A DNA stretch of 48,187 nucleotides from UBA11606 sp964513285 (GCA_964513285.1 CAZEML010000009.1:1-48187); one strand, 5' to 3'. Counted from the first letter of the stretch, positions 1 through 7,671 are shown. A program made the numbers and translations. Notes: generated from the letters alone by a model not told the origin.

Positions 1-1
1 G

Positions 2-301
2 GTCAACCTGCCGGTGCGCGGCGTGATCGAGAACATGTCGTGGTTCACCGGCGATGACGGCAAGCGTTACCCGTTGTTCGGCGCCGGCGGTGGGCAGGAT
101 CTCGCCGAGCGGCTCGAGGTCGACCTCATCGGCCAGGTGCCGATGACCATCCCGATGCGGGAGGGTTCGGACCAGGGCCGCCCCGTCATGGCCATCGAAC
201 CCGACAACGAGGCGTCGCTTGTGTTCGTCGAGATGGCAAAGTGGGTGCTCGCGCATGCGCCGAGCAAGCGCACGCATCCCGAACTCAAGATCAACAGTTG
301 A
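2..301 (+). CDS. Mrp/NBP35-type P-loop ATPase, C-terminal part (truncated by window start)
   Basis: The reading frame is open from base 2 and gives 99 residues to a TGA. It begins VNLPVRGVIENMSWF, a segment typical of the C-terminal half of Mrp/ApbC iron-sulfur carrier ATPases (family knowledge: they bind and deliver Fe-S clusters in the cytoplasm). PLFGAGGGQDLAERL and LIGQVPMTIPMREGSDQGRP further match that family. The Walker A motif lies upstream of the window, so nucleotide binding cannot be checked. The GTG at base 14 is internal and not a true start. DUF3107 follows 24 bases later on the same strand. Confidence 0.85.
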   Translation, partial: VNLPVRGVIENMSWFTGDDGKRYPLFGAGGGQDLAERLEVDLIGQVPMTIPMREGSDQGRPVMAIEPDNEASLVFVEMAKWVLAHAPSKRTHPELKINS

Positions 302-325
302 TCGCCCCTCAACCCTGGAGCTCCC

Positions 326-553
326 GTGGACATCCGCATTGGCGTCACCGACAACCCCCGCGAGATCAACCTGCAACTCGCCGACGACACCGATCGTGCC
401 GCGCTGAAGACCGAGATCGACGCCGCCCTCGCGAGCGGCGAAGGTGTCCTGTGGCTGACCGACGACAAGGGCAAGGAAGTCGGCATCGCTGCGTCTCGGC
501 TCGCGTACGTGGAGCTCGGCCCGGCCGGCTCGAACCCGATCGGCTTCGGCTGA
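326..553 (+). CDS. DUF3107 family small protein
   Basis: Encodes 75 residues, starting with GTG (MDIRIGVTDNPREINL) after a GGAG at about 8 bases. The compact pattern, with an early RIGV strand, a middle LTDDKGKEVGI and a late SRLAYVELG before a Gly-rich end, matches the DUF3107 family of short actinobacterial proteins (M. tuberculosis TB9.4 type). Function is unknown. It lies between the Mrp gene and the sensor kinase, all co-directional, but gaps of 20-25 bases leave the operon structure open. Confidence 0.85.
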   Translation: MDIRIGVTDNPREINLQLADDTDRAALKTEIDAALASGEGVLWLTDDKGKEVGIAASRLAYVELGPAGSNPIGFG

Positions 554-573
554 GCGAGCGCGGCGGCTGACCG

Positions 574-2100
574 ATGGCGAGTCTCGCCGAGCTGGCCGCC
601 GCCCACACCACCCTCGACGACCACGCGATCGCGCATCTGCAGCGGCTCGTCGGGTCATGGGCGTTGCCGTGCGACCTGTCGTTCGCCGACCTCCTGTTGT
701 ACGCGCCCGTCGACGAGACGGCGTCGGAGTTCGTCGTGCTCGGTCACGTCCGCTCCACCACCGGTGCCACCGCTCACTTCGGTGATCCGGTCGGTACCCG
801 GCTCCGCGCCGCCAGCCGACCGGTCCTGCGGCGCGCCCTGCTCGACGGAGTGCGGGCCGAGCTCCCGTCCGCCGACCCGCTGCCGCCGGGCGCGCTCGAC
901 GAGGTGGTCGAAGAAGGGGTGACCGCCCCGCTCGGTGCCCACAGTCTGCTGATCGACCATGTGCCGGTCCGGTTCGGTGACGAGATCATCGCCGTGCTCA
1001 CCCGCGAGGGGGATGCCGGACTCAGCCGTACGCCGACCGGGCTCGAGCAGGCGTATCGGGCGTTGTTCGACCGGTTCGCGGTGATGATCGAGCAGGGCGC
1101 GTTCCCCGCCGGACGTCCCGAGAAGTCCGGCGAGTTCCGCGAACCGCGCGTCGGTGACGGGGTGCTGGTCCTCGATCGTGAGCAGCGGGTCGAGTTCGCG
1201 TCACCGAATGCGGTGTCGGCGCTGCACCGGCTCGGGGTCCAGGCCGAGGTGATCGGCCGGCGCTTGGAATCGGTGGGGATCGACGACGCCGTGGTCCGGC
1301 GGGCGCTTGAGACCCGCGGGAGCACGATCACCGAGATCGAGCACGGCGACGACCTCTCGGTGGTGGTGCGCTGTCATCCGCTGATCGAGAACGGACGCTC
1401 GACCGGGGTACTCGCCCTGACCCGTGATGTGTCGGAGCTTCGGAGTCGCGATCGGCTCCTGGTCTCCAAGGACGCGACCATCCGCGAGATCCATCACCGG
1501 GTGAAGAACAACCTGCAGACGATCCAGTCGCTGCTCCAGCTCCAGGCTCGCCGGTTGGCGACCGGCGAGGCCAAGGACGCGGTCGCCCAGAGCGCTCGGC
1601 GGATCGGCTCGATCGCGATCGTTCACGAGACCTTGGCGACCGACGCCACCGACGAGGTCGACTTCGACACGGTCGTGCGTCGTGTCGTGCGGATGGTCGA
1701 GGAGGGGTTCACGTCACCCGAGCGTCCCCTGCGGATCACCGTCAACGGCGCGCTGGGAGAGCTCAACGGTGAGATGGCGATGCCCTTGGCCGTCGCCCTC
1801 GTCGAGCTGGTGCAGAACGCTGTCGATCATGCGGTCGCGGACACCTCGACCACCGTCGAGGTCGAGCTGGCGGCCGGTCGCCGCGACTTCGTGGTGCGGG
1901 TGAGCGACGACGGGGTCGGGATCCCCGACGGCTTCTCGTTGGACCGCGACGCCGGGCTCGGTCTGGCGATCGTGCGTCAGTTCGTGATCGCCGATCTCGC
2001 CGGCACGATCACGATCGGTCCGGCGCGCGACACCGGCCCGGTGGGGACGTTGGTCGAGATGCGGATCCCCCGGCGTCGAGAGCCGGTGGTCGTGGGCTGA
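574..2100 (+). CDS. pdtaS: PdtaS-like sensor histidine kinase (GAF-PAS-HisKA_2-HATPase)
   Basis: A 508-residue soluble kinase with no membrane segment. Residues about 1-170 look like the GAF-type sensor domain of PdtaS, and about 195-290 like a PAS domain. The phosphoacceptor motif EIHHRVKNNLQTIQSLLQ has its His pair at 307-308 (HisKA_2/HWE-like class). The ATPase part has ELVQNAVDHA (N box) and DDGVGIPDG plus GLGLAIVRQF (G boxes). By family knowledge, PdtaS phosphorylates the antiterminator PdtaR; no such partner is in the window. It converges on a WhiB gene two bases past its stop, the same tail-to-tail order as Rv3220c/whiB1 in mycobacteria, which supports orthology. No strong ribosome site precedes the ATG. 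Confidence 0.9.
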   Translation: MASLAELAAAHTTLDDHAIAHLQRLVGSWALPCDLSFADLLLYAPVDETASEFVVLGHVRSTTGATAHFGDPVGTRLRAASRPVLRRALLDGVRAELPSADPLPPGALDEVVEEGVTAPLGAHSLLIDHVPVRFGDEIIAVLTREGDAGLSRTPTGLEQAYRALFDRFAVMIEQGAFPAGRPEKSGEFREPRVGDGVLVLDREQRVEFASPNAVSALHRLGVQAEVIGRRLESVGIDDAVVRRALETRGSTITEIEHGDDLSVVVRCHPLIENGRSTGVLALTRDVSELRSRDRLLVSKDATIREIHHRVKNNLQTIQSLLQLQARRLATGEAKDAVAQSARRIGSIAIVHETLATDATDEVDFDTVVRRVVRMVEEGFTSPERPLRITVNGALGELNGEMAMPLAVALVELVQNAVDHAVADTSTTVEVELAAGRRDFVVRVSDDGVGIPDGFSLDRDAGLGLAIVRQFVIADLAGTITIGPARDTGPVGTLVEMRIPRRREPVVVG

Positions 2101-2101
2101 T

Positions 2102-2389
2102 TCAGGCCGAGAGGGCGGCGCGCTGCTTGCGACGAGCTCGGCGGATCACGCGGCGCTCTTCTTCGGAGGTGCCACCCCAGACGCCGGTGTCCTGGTTGGT
2201 CGACAGGGCGAATTCGAGGCAGGCGTCGCGGCAAGCGCATTCGTTGCACACGGCCTTGGCGTTGTCGATCTGTTCGACGGCGAGGCCGGTGGTACCGACC
2301 GGGAAGAACAGGCCCGGGTCCGTGTCGCGGCAGCGAGCCTCCTTGCGCCAGTCCACGCTGCTCGAAAAAGCATCAGCGGTCAGTGCCAC
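2102..2389 (-). CDS. whiB: WhiB1-type iron-sulfur transcriptional regulator
   Basis: Encodes 95 residues from a GTG with AGGGGG six bases upstream. Four cluster ligands are visible: C20, then C48-x2-C51-x5-C57, with an extra Cys at 53. The GVWGG turn (69-73) is followed by a basic tail (RRVIRRARRKQR) typical of WhiB DNA binding. DPGLFFPVG and the overall pattern resemble WhiB1, which binds a [4Fe-4S] cluster, reacts with nitric oxide and acts with the primary sigma factor. The longer open frame upstream (to 3100) is antisense to GDPD and is not coding. The upstream region has a clear promoter with two palindromes (separate entries). Confidence 0.95.
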   Translation of the reverse strand: MALTADAFSSSVDWRKEARCRDTDPGLFFPVGTTGLAVEQIDNAKAVCNECACRDACLEFALSTNQDTGVWGGTSEEERRVIRRARRKQRAALSA

Positions 2390-2438
2390 GAAAGTCCCCC
2401 TGGGTTGTGCGATCCGGGCCATGTCCCGGTCGAGTGCC

Positions 2439-2467
2439 ACAATAGGAACCGGTTCTACTCCTGTCCA
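2439..2467 (-). promoter_or_regulatory. whiB promoter with operator in the spacer
   Basis: On the minus strand, a -35 TGGACA (2467-2462) and a -10 TATTGT (2444-2439) are separated by exactly 17 bases. The spacer begins with the palindrome AGAACCGGTTCC, directly abutting the -10. The expected transcript start is near 2432, giving a leader of about 43 bases before the GTG at 2389. Confidence 0.7.
2445..2456. promoter_or_regulatory. Palindromic operator candidate 1 (GGAACCGGTTCT)
   Basis: The core GAACCGGTTC is a perfect 10-base palindrome. It sits between the -35 and -10 of the inferred whiB promoter. An identical 12-mer occurs at 2478-2489. Confidence 0.6.
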
Positions 2468-2477
2468 GGGCCAATGT

Positions 2478-2489
2478 GGAACCGGTTCT
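2478..2489. promoter_or_regulatory. Palindromic operator candidate 2 (GGAACCGGTTCT)
   Basis: Identical to the 12-mer at 2445-2456, with starts 33 bases apart (about three helical turns). It lies just upstream of the -35 of the whiB promoter and in front of the divergent GDPD gene. Confidence 0.6.
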
Positions 2490-2584
2490 TGTTTTCCACG
2501 TAGCGTGGTCACCGCGTCGCAGAGGGCCGGGATTTCGGGCCGAATGGCCGCCACAAGCCGCTGGAGAGGTGGAAGACTGCCGGT

Positions 2585-3280
2585 ATGGCACCGGCCCCCA
2601 CCGTGATCGCCCATCGCGGGGCGCGTGAGGCAGCGAGGGAGAACACGCTCCCGGCGTTCCGTCTGGCTCGCGAGTTCGGCGCGGAATGGGTCGAGCTCGA
2701 CGTGCGTCGTACCGCTGACGGTGTCGCGGTCGTGCACCACGATGCGCAGCTCGACGACGGGCGCCTCGTGGCCGATCTCACCGTCGAGGAGCTGCCGGAG
2801 TTCGTGCCGAGCCTGGCCGAGGCCCTCGAAGAGTGTCAGGGCATGGGCGTCAACATCGAGATCAAGAACCTGCCGAGCGACCCCGACTACGACGCCGAGC
2901 ATCTGGTGTCCGACGCGGTCGCGGGGCTCGTGCAGGCCTATCTCGGCCCGGAGAACGCCCTGGTGTCGTCGTTCAACATCGATGCCCTCGACCGTCTGCA
3001 TGCGGTCGATCCGACGATTCCGCTCGCCTACCTCTTCGACATCGGCGATCCGGTCTCGTCGATCGCTCGGGCGATCGGCCACGAGATGTCGGCGATCCAT
3101 CCCTACGATCCGCTGGTCACCGAGTCACTCGTGCAGCGGGCGCACGCCGAGGGCCTGCAGGTCAACGTGTGGACGGTCAACGATCCCAACCGCATGGTGG
3201 CGCTGGCCGACATGGGGGTCGACGGCATCTGCACCGACGTGCCCGACGTCGCCCGCCGCGTCCTCGACGATCGATCCTGA
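2585..3280 (+). CDS. Glycerophosphodiester phosphodiesterase family protein
   Basis: A 231-residue TIM-barrel hydrolase that by family cleaves glycerophosphodiesters to glycerol-3-phosphate and an alcohol. Seen: H10-R-G, E19-N, E37-x-D39, and V-H51-H52-D, the standard GDPD catalytic and metal set, plus NIEIKN and a C-terminal VNVWTVNDP segment. There is no signal peptide, so it is likely cytoplasmic. It is divergent from whiB. Its stop codon lies inside a 23-bp tandem repeat shared with the convergent lipid kinase. Confidence 0.9.
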   Translation: MAPAPTVIAHRGAREAARENTLPAFRLAREFGAEWVELDVRRTADGVAVVHHDAQLDDGRLVADLTVEELPEFVPSLAEALEECQGMGVNIEIKNLPSDPDYDAEHLVSDAVAGLVQAYLGPENALVSSFNIDALDRLHAVDPTIPLAYLFDIGDPVSSIARAIGHEMSAIHPYDPLVTESLVQRAHAEGLQVNVWTVNDPNRMVALADMGVDGICTDVPDVARRVLDDRS

Positions 3281-3327
3281 GCTCAGCGCAGCGGGGATCC
3301 TGAGCTCAGCGCAGCGGGGATCCTGAG
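3273..3327. repeat. 23-bp tandem repeat (2.4 copies) between convergent genes
   Basis: The unit starts GATCCTGAGCTCAG and ends CGCAGCGGG. Perfect copies lie at 3273-3295 and 3296-3318, with a 9-base partial at 3319-3327. It carries the palindrome TGAGCTCA and GATCC/GGATC flanks. It supplies the TGA of GDPD (3278-3280) on the plus strand and the TGA of the lipid kinase (3308-3306) on the minus strand. Confidence 0.9.
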
Positions 3328-4292
3328 GTTCCGTCCTCGGTCGGGAGAGGCACGAGCAACGACAGGTGGGCTGGGGTCCATGCGAACCGCAGTCGTTTGC
3401 TGGCGCCGAGGTGGTCGCCGTCGACCTGGTAGGGGCTCGGCGGGTCGCTCTCAATCACGAGGGACCGCACGTCGGTGCGCACATCGAGGTTGCGGCGGCC
3501 GTCGAGGGGTCGGTGGGCCAACGCCGTCGTGGCGACCGGCCCCAGGGTGCGGAGGTCGAGCCGTTCGAGCGTGACGGCCGCGAGCGGCTCCTCGAGCGAC
3601 AGCCCCGGAACGAGCTCGAGGGCTCGGCTTCCGAGGAACGTGTACGGGTCGGCATTCATCACCACGCTGAAGAAGCCGGTGGTGAGGGTGTGGCCGTGCC
3701 CGTCGACGAGCCGCAACGGCGGGTTCGTGCGATCGACCCGTCGGATCCAGGTGTCGATCGCGGCGTAGATGAAGAGCGGATGACCCGCCCAGCGCTTCCA
3801 GGGCCCGCGGCGCTCGACCTGCTCGACCACCGCCGCGTCGAACCCGACGCCGCAGTGGAACAAGAAGTAGCGGCCCTCGACCGAACCGAGCCCGATCCGT
3901 TGGATGTTCCCCGCATCGAGCGCTTCGAGGAGCACGCCGACCGCGTCGACGCTGTCGTCGGGCAGACCGAGAATCCGGGCGAACACGTTGGTCGACCCGC
4001 CGGGAAGGGTGGCGAGCGCCGTGTCGGTCCCGGCCAAACCGTTGGCGGCCTCGTTGAGGGTGCCGTCGCCACCGAGCACGACGACCAGGTCGTAGTTCTC
4101 TCGCGCCGCCGACTGCGCGAGCCGGGTCGCGTGGCCGCGACGGCTCGTTTCGGCGAGGGTCACGTCGTGATCGGCGGACAGCGCCTTGTGGATCACGACC
4201 CGCCGACGGGCGGTGACCGACGACGCGACCGAATTGACGATGAACAGGATCCGCAAGAACGCCCAAACTATCTGGTTCGCCCAGATAGGCAT
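3306..4292 (-). CDS. Diacylglycerol/lipid kinase family protein
   Basis: A DAGK-catalytic family protein, 328 residues from the ATG. Seen: VVVLGGDGTLNEAANGL (nucleotide-binding GGDGT) and LPGGSTNVFARILGLP, the signature for phosphorylation of diacylglycerol, sphingoid or related lipids. The C-terminal beta domain ends in repeat-derived residues (SGSPLR). The start is uncertain: the family usually begins near RILFIVN, so a TTG at 4256 is a serious alternative. With the ATG at 4292 a perfect operator-like palindrome (4268-4288) would be coding. Pairing with GDPD suggests lipid turnover. Confidence 0.88.
   Translation of the reverse strand: MPIWANQIVWAFLRILFIVNSVASSVTARRRVVIHKALSADHDVTLAETSRRGHATRLAQSAARENYDLVVVLGGDGTLNEAANGLAGTDTALATLPGGSTNVFARILGLPDDSVDAVGVLLEALDAGNIQRIGLGSVEGRYFLFHCGVGFDAAVVEQVERRGPWKRWAGHPLFIYAAIDTWIRRVDRTNPPLRLVDGHGHTLTTGFFSVVMNADPYTFLGSRALELVPGLSLEEPLAAVTLERLDLRTLGPVATTALAHRPLDGRRNLDVRTDVRSLVIESDPPSPYQVDGDHLGASKRLRFAWTPAHLSLLVPLPTEDGTSGSPLR
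4268..4288. promoter_or_regulatory. Perfect 8-bp inverted repeat, divergent operator candidate
   Basis: The arms CTATCTGG and CCAGATAG are separated by five bases. The centre lies 45 bases upstream of the etfB ATG and near the 5' end of the divergent lipid kinase. The spacing and perfect symmetry resemble a dimeric repressor site (TetR- or GntR-like); the regulator is not identified. Confidence 0.5.
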
Positions 4293-4322
4293 TCCTCACA
4301 CGCACTGGCAGACTCTGCGGTC

Positions 4323-5102
4323 ATGAAGGTTGTTGTCTGTGTAAAGCAGATCCCGGATCCGGCTGACCCGGGTGCGCTCGACCCTGAGACCAAGACGCTC
4401 AAGCGGGATTCGAAGCTCATCCTGGACGAGTCCGATTCCTACGGGGTCGAGATGGCTCTGCAGCTCGTCGACGCTGCCGGTGAAGGCGAAGTTCACCTGG
4501 TGTCGATGGCTCCCAACAATGAGGTCGCTGGTCTGCGCACCGCCCTCGCGATGGGCGCCGCCAGCGCGACCATCGTGAGCGACGATGCCCTCCAGGGTTC
4601 GGACGCCCTCGGCACCGCCAAGGTGCTGGCCGCGGCGATCGCCCGCCAGGAGCCCGATCTCATCCTCGCCGCCACCGAGTCGAGCGACGGCTACACGGGC
4701 ACCGTTCCCGAGCAGATCGCGGCGATCATGGATCTCCCGTCGGTGACCTTCGCCAAGTCGGTCGCCATCGACGGTGGCGCTGCCAAGGTGCAGCGTCAGA
4801 CCGAAGCCGGCTACGACGAGGTCGAGTGCCCGCTTCCGGCGCTCGTCTCGGTCACCGCTGGTGTGGTCGAGCCCCGCTACCCGTCCTTCAAGGGCATCAT
4901 GGCGGCCAAGAGCAAGCCGGGCGACGAACTCGACCTCGCTGGCCTCGGCGTCGACGCCGGTCAGGTCGGTTGGGCCGGCGCCGGTCAGGAAATCGTTTCG
5001 ATCGCCGATGCCCCCGCTCGTGAGGCCGGCGAAGTCATCGAGGACGAAGGCGACGCCTACGAGAAGATCGTCGCCTTCCTCGACGACCTCAAGGTCCTGT
5101 AG
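4323..5102 (+). CDS. etfB: Electron transfer flavoprotein beta subunit
   Basis: Encodes 259 residues beginning MKVVVCVKQIPDP, the classic EtfB start. ESSDGYTGTVPEQIA (AMP/nucleotide region) and the VEPRYPSFKGIMAAK signature near residues 180-195 confirm it. With EtfA it accepts electrons from acyl-CoA dehydrogenases in the cytoplasm and passes them toward the quinone pool. The open frame extends far upstream, but only this ATG gives the family N-terminus. etfA follows after 12 bases, with AGGAGG at the stop codon. Confidence 0.97.
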   Translation: MKVVVCVKQIPDPADPGALDPETKTLKRDSKLILDESDSYGVEMALQLVDAAGEGEVHLVSMAPNNEVAGLRTALAMGAASATIVSDDALQGSDALGTAKVLAAAIARQEPDLILAATESSDGYTGTVPEQIAAIMDLPSVTFAKSVAIDGGAAKVQRQTEAGYDEVECPLPALVSVTAGVVEPRYPSFKGIMAAKSKPGDELDLAGLGVDAGQVGWAGAGQEIVSIADAPAREAGEVIEDEGDAYEKIVAFLDDLKVL

Positions 5103-5114
5103 GAGGCACTGATC

Positions 5115-6080
5115 ATGGGACTCGACAAGATCTGGGTGTTCGGTGAAAGCAACGGCGACGCCGTGGCTTCGATCACCCTCGAAATGCTCGCCGCCGCTCG
5201 TGACCTGGCCGACACCGTCGAGGTGTTCATGGCCGGCGACGGCGACGACTACGCCGAAGAGCTCGGCGAGCACGGCGCCGAGACGGTCTACAGCACCGGC
5301 GATCTCGACGGTGGGCTCCAGGGCGTGGCGGTCGCCGCCGCGGTCGCTGCCGCCGTCGAAGACGGTGACGGCCCGGACGCCTTCCTGCTCGGCACCACCC
5401 AGGACGGCCGCGATGTCGCTGGTCGCCTCTCGGTGAAGCTCGACACGCCGGTCATCACCAACGTCGTCGCCCTCGAGGCCGACGGCGACCAGCTCATCGG
5501 CTCGGAGCCGGTGTTCGGTGGTGTCACCGACGTCAAGACCAAGAACACCTCCGGCAAGGCCGGCATCTTCCTCGTCCGTCCGAAGTCCTTCGAGGCTGAG
5601 GGTGTGGGCGGCGCGGAGGCCGACACCGAGGATCTCGACGTTCCCGATCTCGGCGCTGCCGGCGCTGCGAAGATCGTGAACAGCCATGTCGAGGAGTCCG
5701 ACGGCCCGAAGCTCGACGAAGCCAACATCGTCGTCTCCGGCGGCCGTGGCCTCGGCGAGGCCGACGCCTTCTCGATGGTCGACGATCTGGCCAAGACCGT
5801 CGGCGGTGCCGCCGGCGCCAGCCGTGCGATCGTCGATGCCGGTTGGGTGCCCTACTCGATGCAGGTCGGCCAGACCGGCAAGGTCGTGAAGCCCACCGTC
5901 TACATCGCTGCGGGCATCTCCGGTGCCACCCAGCACCTGGTGGGCATGAAGGGCTCCAAGAACATCATCGCGATCAACAAGGATCCGGAGGCGCCGATCT
6001 TCGCCGTCGCCGACCTCGGCATCGTGGGCGACGTTCACAAGGTGATGCCGGCCCTCATCGAGGCGCTCAAGGCTCGCTGA
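5115..6080 (+). CDS. etfA: Electron transfer flavoprotein alpha subunit
   Basis: A 321-residue partner of EtfB. The C-terminal FAD domain shows VSGGRGLGEADAF, SRAIVDAGWVPYSMQVGQTG, YIAAGISGATQHLVGMKGS and INKDPEAPIF, all hallmarks of the family. It is preceded by AGGAGG at 5101-5106 and followed by a strong hairpin terminator, so etfBA is a two-gene transcript. Confidence 0.97.
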   Translation: MGLDKIWVFGESNGDAVASITLEMLAAARDLADTVEVFMAGDGDDYAEELGEHGAETVYSTGDLDGGLQGVAVAAAVAAAVEDGDGPDAFLLGTTQDGRDVAGRLSVKLDTPVITNVVALEADGDQLIGSEPVFGGVTDVKTKNTSGKAGIFLVRPKSFEAEGVGGAEADTEDLDVPDLGAAGAAKIVNSHVEESDGPKLDEANIVVSGGRGLGEADAFSMVDDLAKTVGGAAGASRAIVDAGWVPYSMQVGQTGKVVKPTVYIAAGISGATQHLVGMKGSKNIIAINKDPEAPIFAVADLGIVGDVHKVMPALIEALKAR

Positions 6081-6108
6081 GTCACCCCGCCTGATCGCAG
6101 GCTCTGAT

Positions 6109-6142
6109 CGAAACCCCCGGCTTCGGCCGGGGGTTTCGTCGT
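6109..6142 (+). terminator. Intrinsic terminator of etfBA
   Basis: A perfect 13-bp stem (6109-6121 with 6126-6138) closed by a TTCG tetraloop. The stem has a GAAACCCCCGGC arm and is followed by TCGTCGTTTT. It starts 28 bases after the etfA stop. Confidence 0.9.
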
Positions 6143-6146
6143 TTTC

Positions 6147-6413
6147 GGGTGCGGTCGCCGCCTGCGGGATCTACGAACTGGAGCCGAAAACCAGAAATCG
6201 CCCCGCCGGGCTGAACCGGTGAGGCGATGTGATTTATCCAATATAGCACAGATGATTTTTCCGTGCTGGGTTCTGGGGTGGTTTTTTCGGGGTTTTCTGC
6301 CGGATCGCCGAAGAACCCCGGAATTTCAGGGCAGACGCGCCCAGATTTCTTCGGTTCGGGCCCGGTTCCGTCCGCCCGTCGGGGTGTTCTGTCCGATCTG
6401 GGCAGAACTCGGC
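6147..6413. other. Non-coding, lower-GC, hairpin-rich spacer
   Basis: No convincing gene was found. The segment around 6225-6300 is clearly AT-richer than its surroundings. Inverted repeats include ATCGCC/GGCGAT near 6197-6229, AGCAC/GTGCT near 6245-6270, CGGGGTT/AACCCCG near 6287-6320 and GCCCAGAT/ATCTGGGC between about 6338 and 6403. Role unknown. Confidence 0.5.
6386..6408 (-). terminator. Hairpin just after the SCO1664-family gene (possible terminator)
   Basis: The arms GTTCTG (6386-6391) and CAGAAC (6403-6408) enclose further CC/GG pairing with a 5-base loop, six bases past the stop at 6414. There is no U-tract, so this is only a candidate. Confidence 0.35.
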
Positions 6414-7169
6414 TCAGACGAGGGGCCAGGGGAACCGGCGGCCACCGGTGTCGTCTCGCGGGAACGTGCGGGCCGTGCCCAGGGCGGTCGTGCGCGTGCG
6501 CATCGCCTCCCGTTCGAACGGGCTGAGGAGCTCGTCGAGTTCGGGCGGCACGTCGTCGACGAAGCGCCAGAGGTCGTCGCACAGTTCGTCCGGGACCGGT
6601 TCGCCCACGAAGTCCCAGATCACGGTTCGCAGCTTGAACTCGTGATGGAAGGCGACGCCGTGATCGATCGCCCAGATCTTGTCGTCGGTGCCGAGAATGC
6701 AGTGGCCGGCCTTGCGATCGGTGTTGTTGATCACGATGTCGAACGCACAGATCCGCCGGAACTCGTCGTCCCACCGATCGGTCTCTTCGCGAAGCGTGAA
6801 GTAGTGCTCTTCGAAGATGCACGGCATGAACAACTGCAGCGAGCCGACGCCGTGGACGAGGTCGCGTTCGATCGTCGGAGGAACGACATCCCAGCCGAGC
6901 GCCTCGCTGGCTCGAAAGGCCGCGATCTCACGTTTGTAGAGCCCATCGGGGAAGTCCCAGAGCGGAGACTCGCCCCGCAGCGGCTTGTAGATGGCCTGGG
7001 CCTCGAGGTCGTCGTGGTGGATGTCGACCAGGAACGTCGCATTGCTCGAGTACGGCATCCGTCCGAGGATCTCGACCTCGCCCTCCGCGAGCAGGGTCAG
7101 CGCCCGGTCGGTCGGGATCGGCTCCCGCTCGAGGAACGGCGAGTCGTCGTCGGAGTCGTCGGCGGCCAC
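6414..7169 (-). CDS. SCO1664 family protein (PI3/4-kinase-like fold)
   Basis: Encodes 251 residues from a GTG. The signature is DIVINNTDRKAGHCIL followed by IWAIDHGVAFH, which matches the SCO1664 family and resembles the catalytic loop (D..N.DRK..H) and metal-binding IDHG of phosphatidylinositol-kinase-like proteins. GRMPYSSNATFLV near residue 36 may be the nucleotide-binding N-lobe. The substrate is unknown. It starts seven bases after the DUF3090 stop and belongs to a three-gene unit conserved in actinobacteria (Rv2133c-Rv2135c type). Confidence 0.88.
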   Translation of the reverse strand: MAADDSDDDSPFLEREPIPTDRALTLLAEGEVEILGRMPYSSNATFLVDIHHDDLEAQAIYKPLRGESPLWDFPDGLYKREIAAFRASEALGWDVVPPTIERDLVHGVGSLQLFMPCIFEEHYFTLREETDRWDDEFRRICAFDIVINNTDRKAGHCILGTDDKIWAIDHGVAFHHEFKLRTVIWDFVGEPVPDELCDDLWRFVDDVPPELDELLSPFEREAMRTRTTALGTARTFPRDDTGGRRFPWPLV

Positions 7170-7176
7170 GATCGGA

Positions 7177-7671
7177 TCAGTTGTGGCAGGGGCACCACTC
7201 GCCGTTGCGCGGCTGCAAGGGCTGCCCGCAGAAGACGCACGGCGGTCGGCCGGCGGACACGACGTCGCGCGCCCGGTCGATCAAACCGATCACCTGCTCC
7301 CGCTTGAGGACGAACCGAGCCGACGCCGGCTCGATCTCGAAGTCGTCGTCGGCGACCATCTCCTCGGCGATGACGATCAAGCGGTCGTCGTCCGCCGCAT
7401 AGGCCACCCCCATCTGACCGACGGTCCAGGCCGACACGACCGGCTCTCGCAAGGTGAGGTCGGTGGGGAGAGGTCCGACGGAGACCTCGGGAAGGTCCTC
7501 CATCATCCGCTCGAGATAGTCGGCGAGGGTGGCGACCTGTTGCTTCTCGAGCCGCAGCGAGACGAGTTGGCCATCGCCACGGACCTGGAGGTAGAAGACC
7601 CGCTCGCCTCGGGGACCGAGGGTGCCGACGGTGAAGAACTCCACCTCGGTGAAGACGAAGGACTCGTTCAT
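7177..7671 (-). CDS. DUF3090 family protein with C-terminal zinc-ribbon-like end
   Basis: Encodes 164 residues. The N-terminus FTVGTLGPRGERVFYLQV and later VSAWTVGQMGVAY are characteristic of DUF3090. The last 20 residues carry CVFCGQPLQP and WCPCH, a likely metal-binding tail. Its ATG overlaps the phosphomutase stop by four bases (ATGA), implying translational coupling. Function is unknown; it is always found with the flanking phosphatase and SCO1664 families. Confidence 0.88.
   Translation of the reverse strand: MNESFVFTEVEFFTVGTLGPRGERVFYLQVRGDGQLVSLRLEKQQVATLADYLERMMEDLPEVSVGPLPTDLTLREPVVSAWTVGQMGVAYAADDDRLIVIAEEMVADDDFEIEPASARFVLKREQVIGLIDRARDVVSAGRPPCVFCGQPLQPRNGEWCPCHN

Noticed and set aside
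2445..2489. LexA/SOS boxes at the whiB promoter
   Set aside because: Actinobacterial LexA sites have GAAC-N4-GTTC; here the half-sites are two bases apart.
4296..6038. 580-residue open frame antisense to etfBA
   Set aside because: Shadow frame of etfB/etfA with biased composition and no family pattern.
6219..7307. Plus-strand open frame over the SCO1664-family gene
   Set aside because: Antisense shadow; the real SCO1664 motif DIVINNTDRKAGH is on the minus strand.
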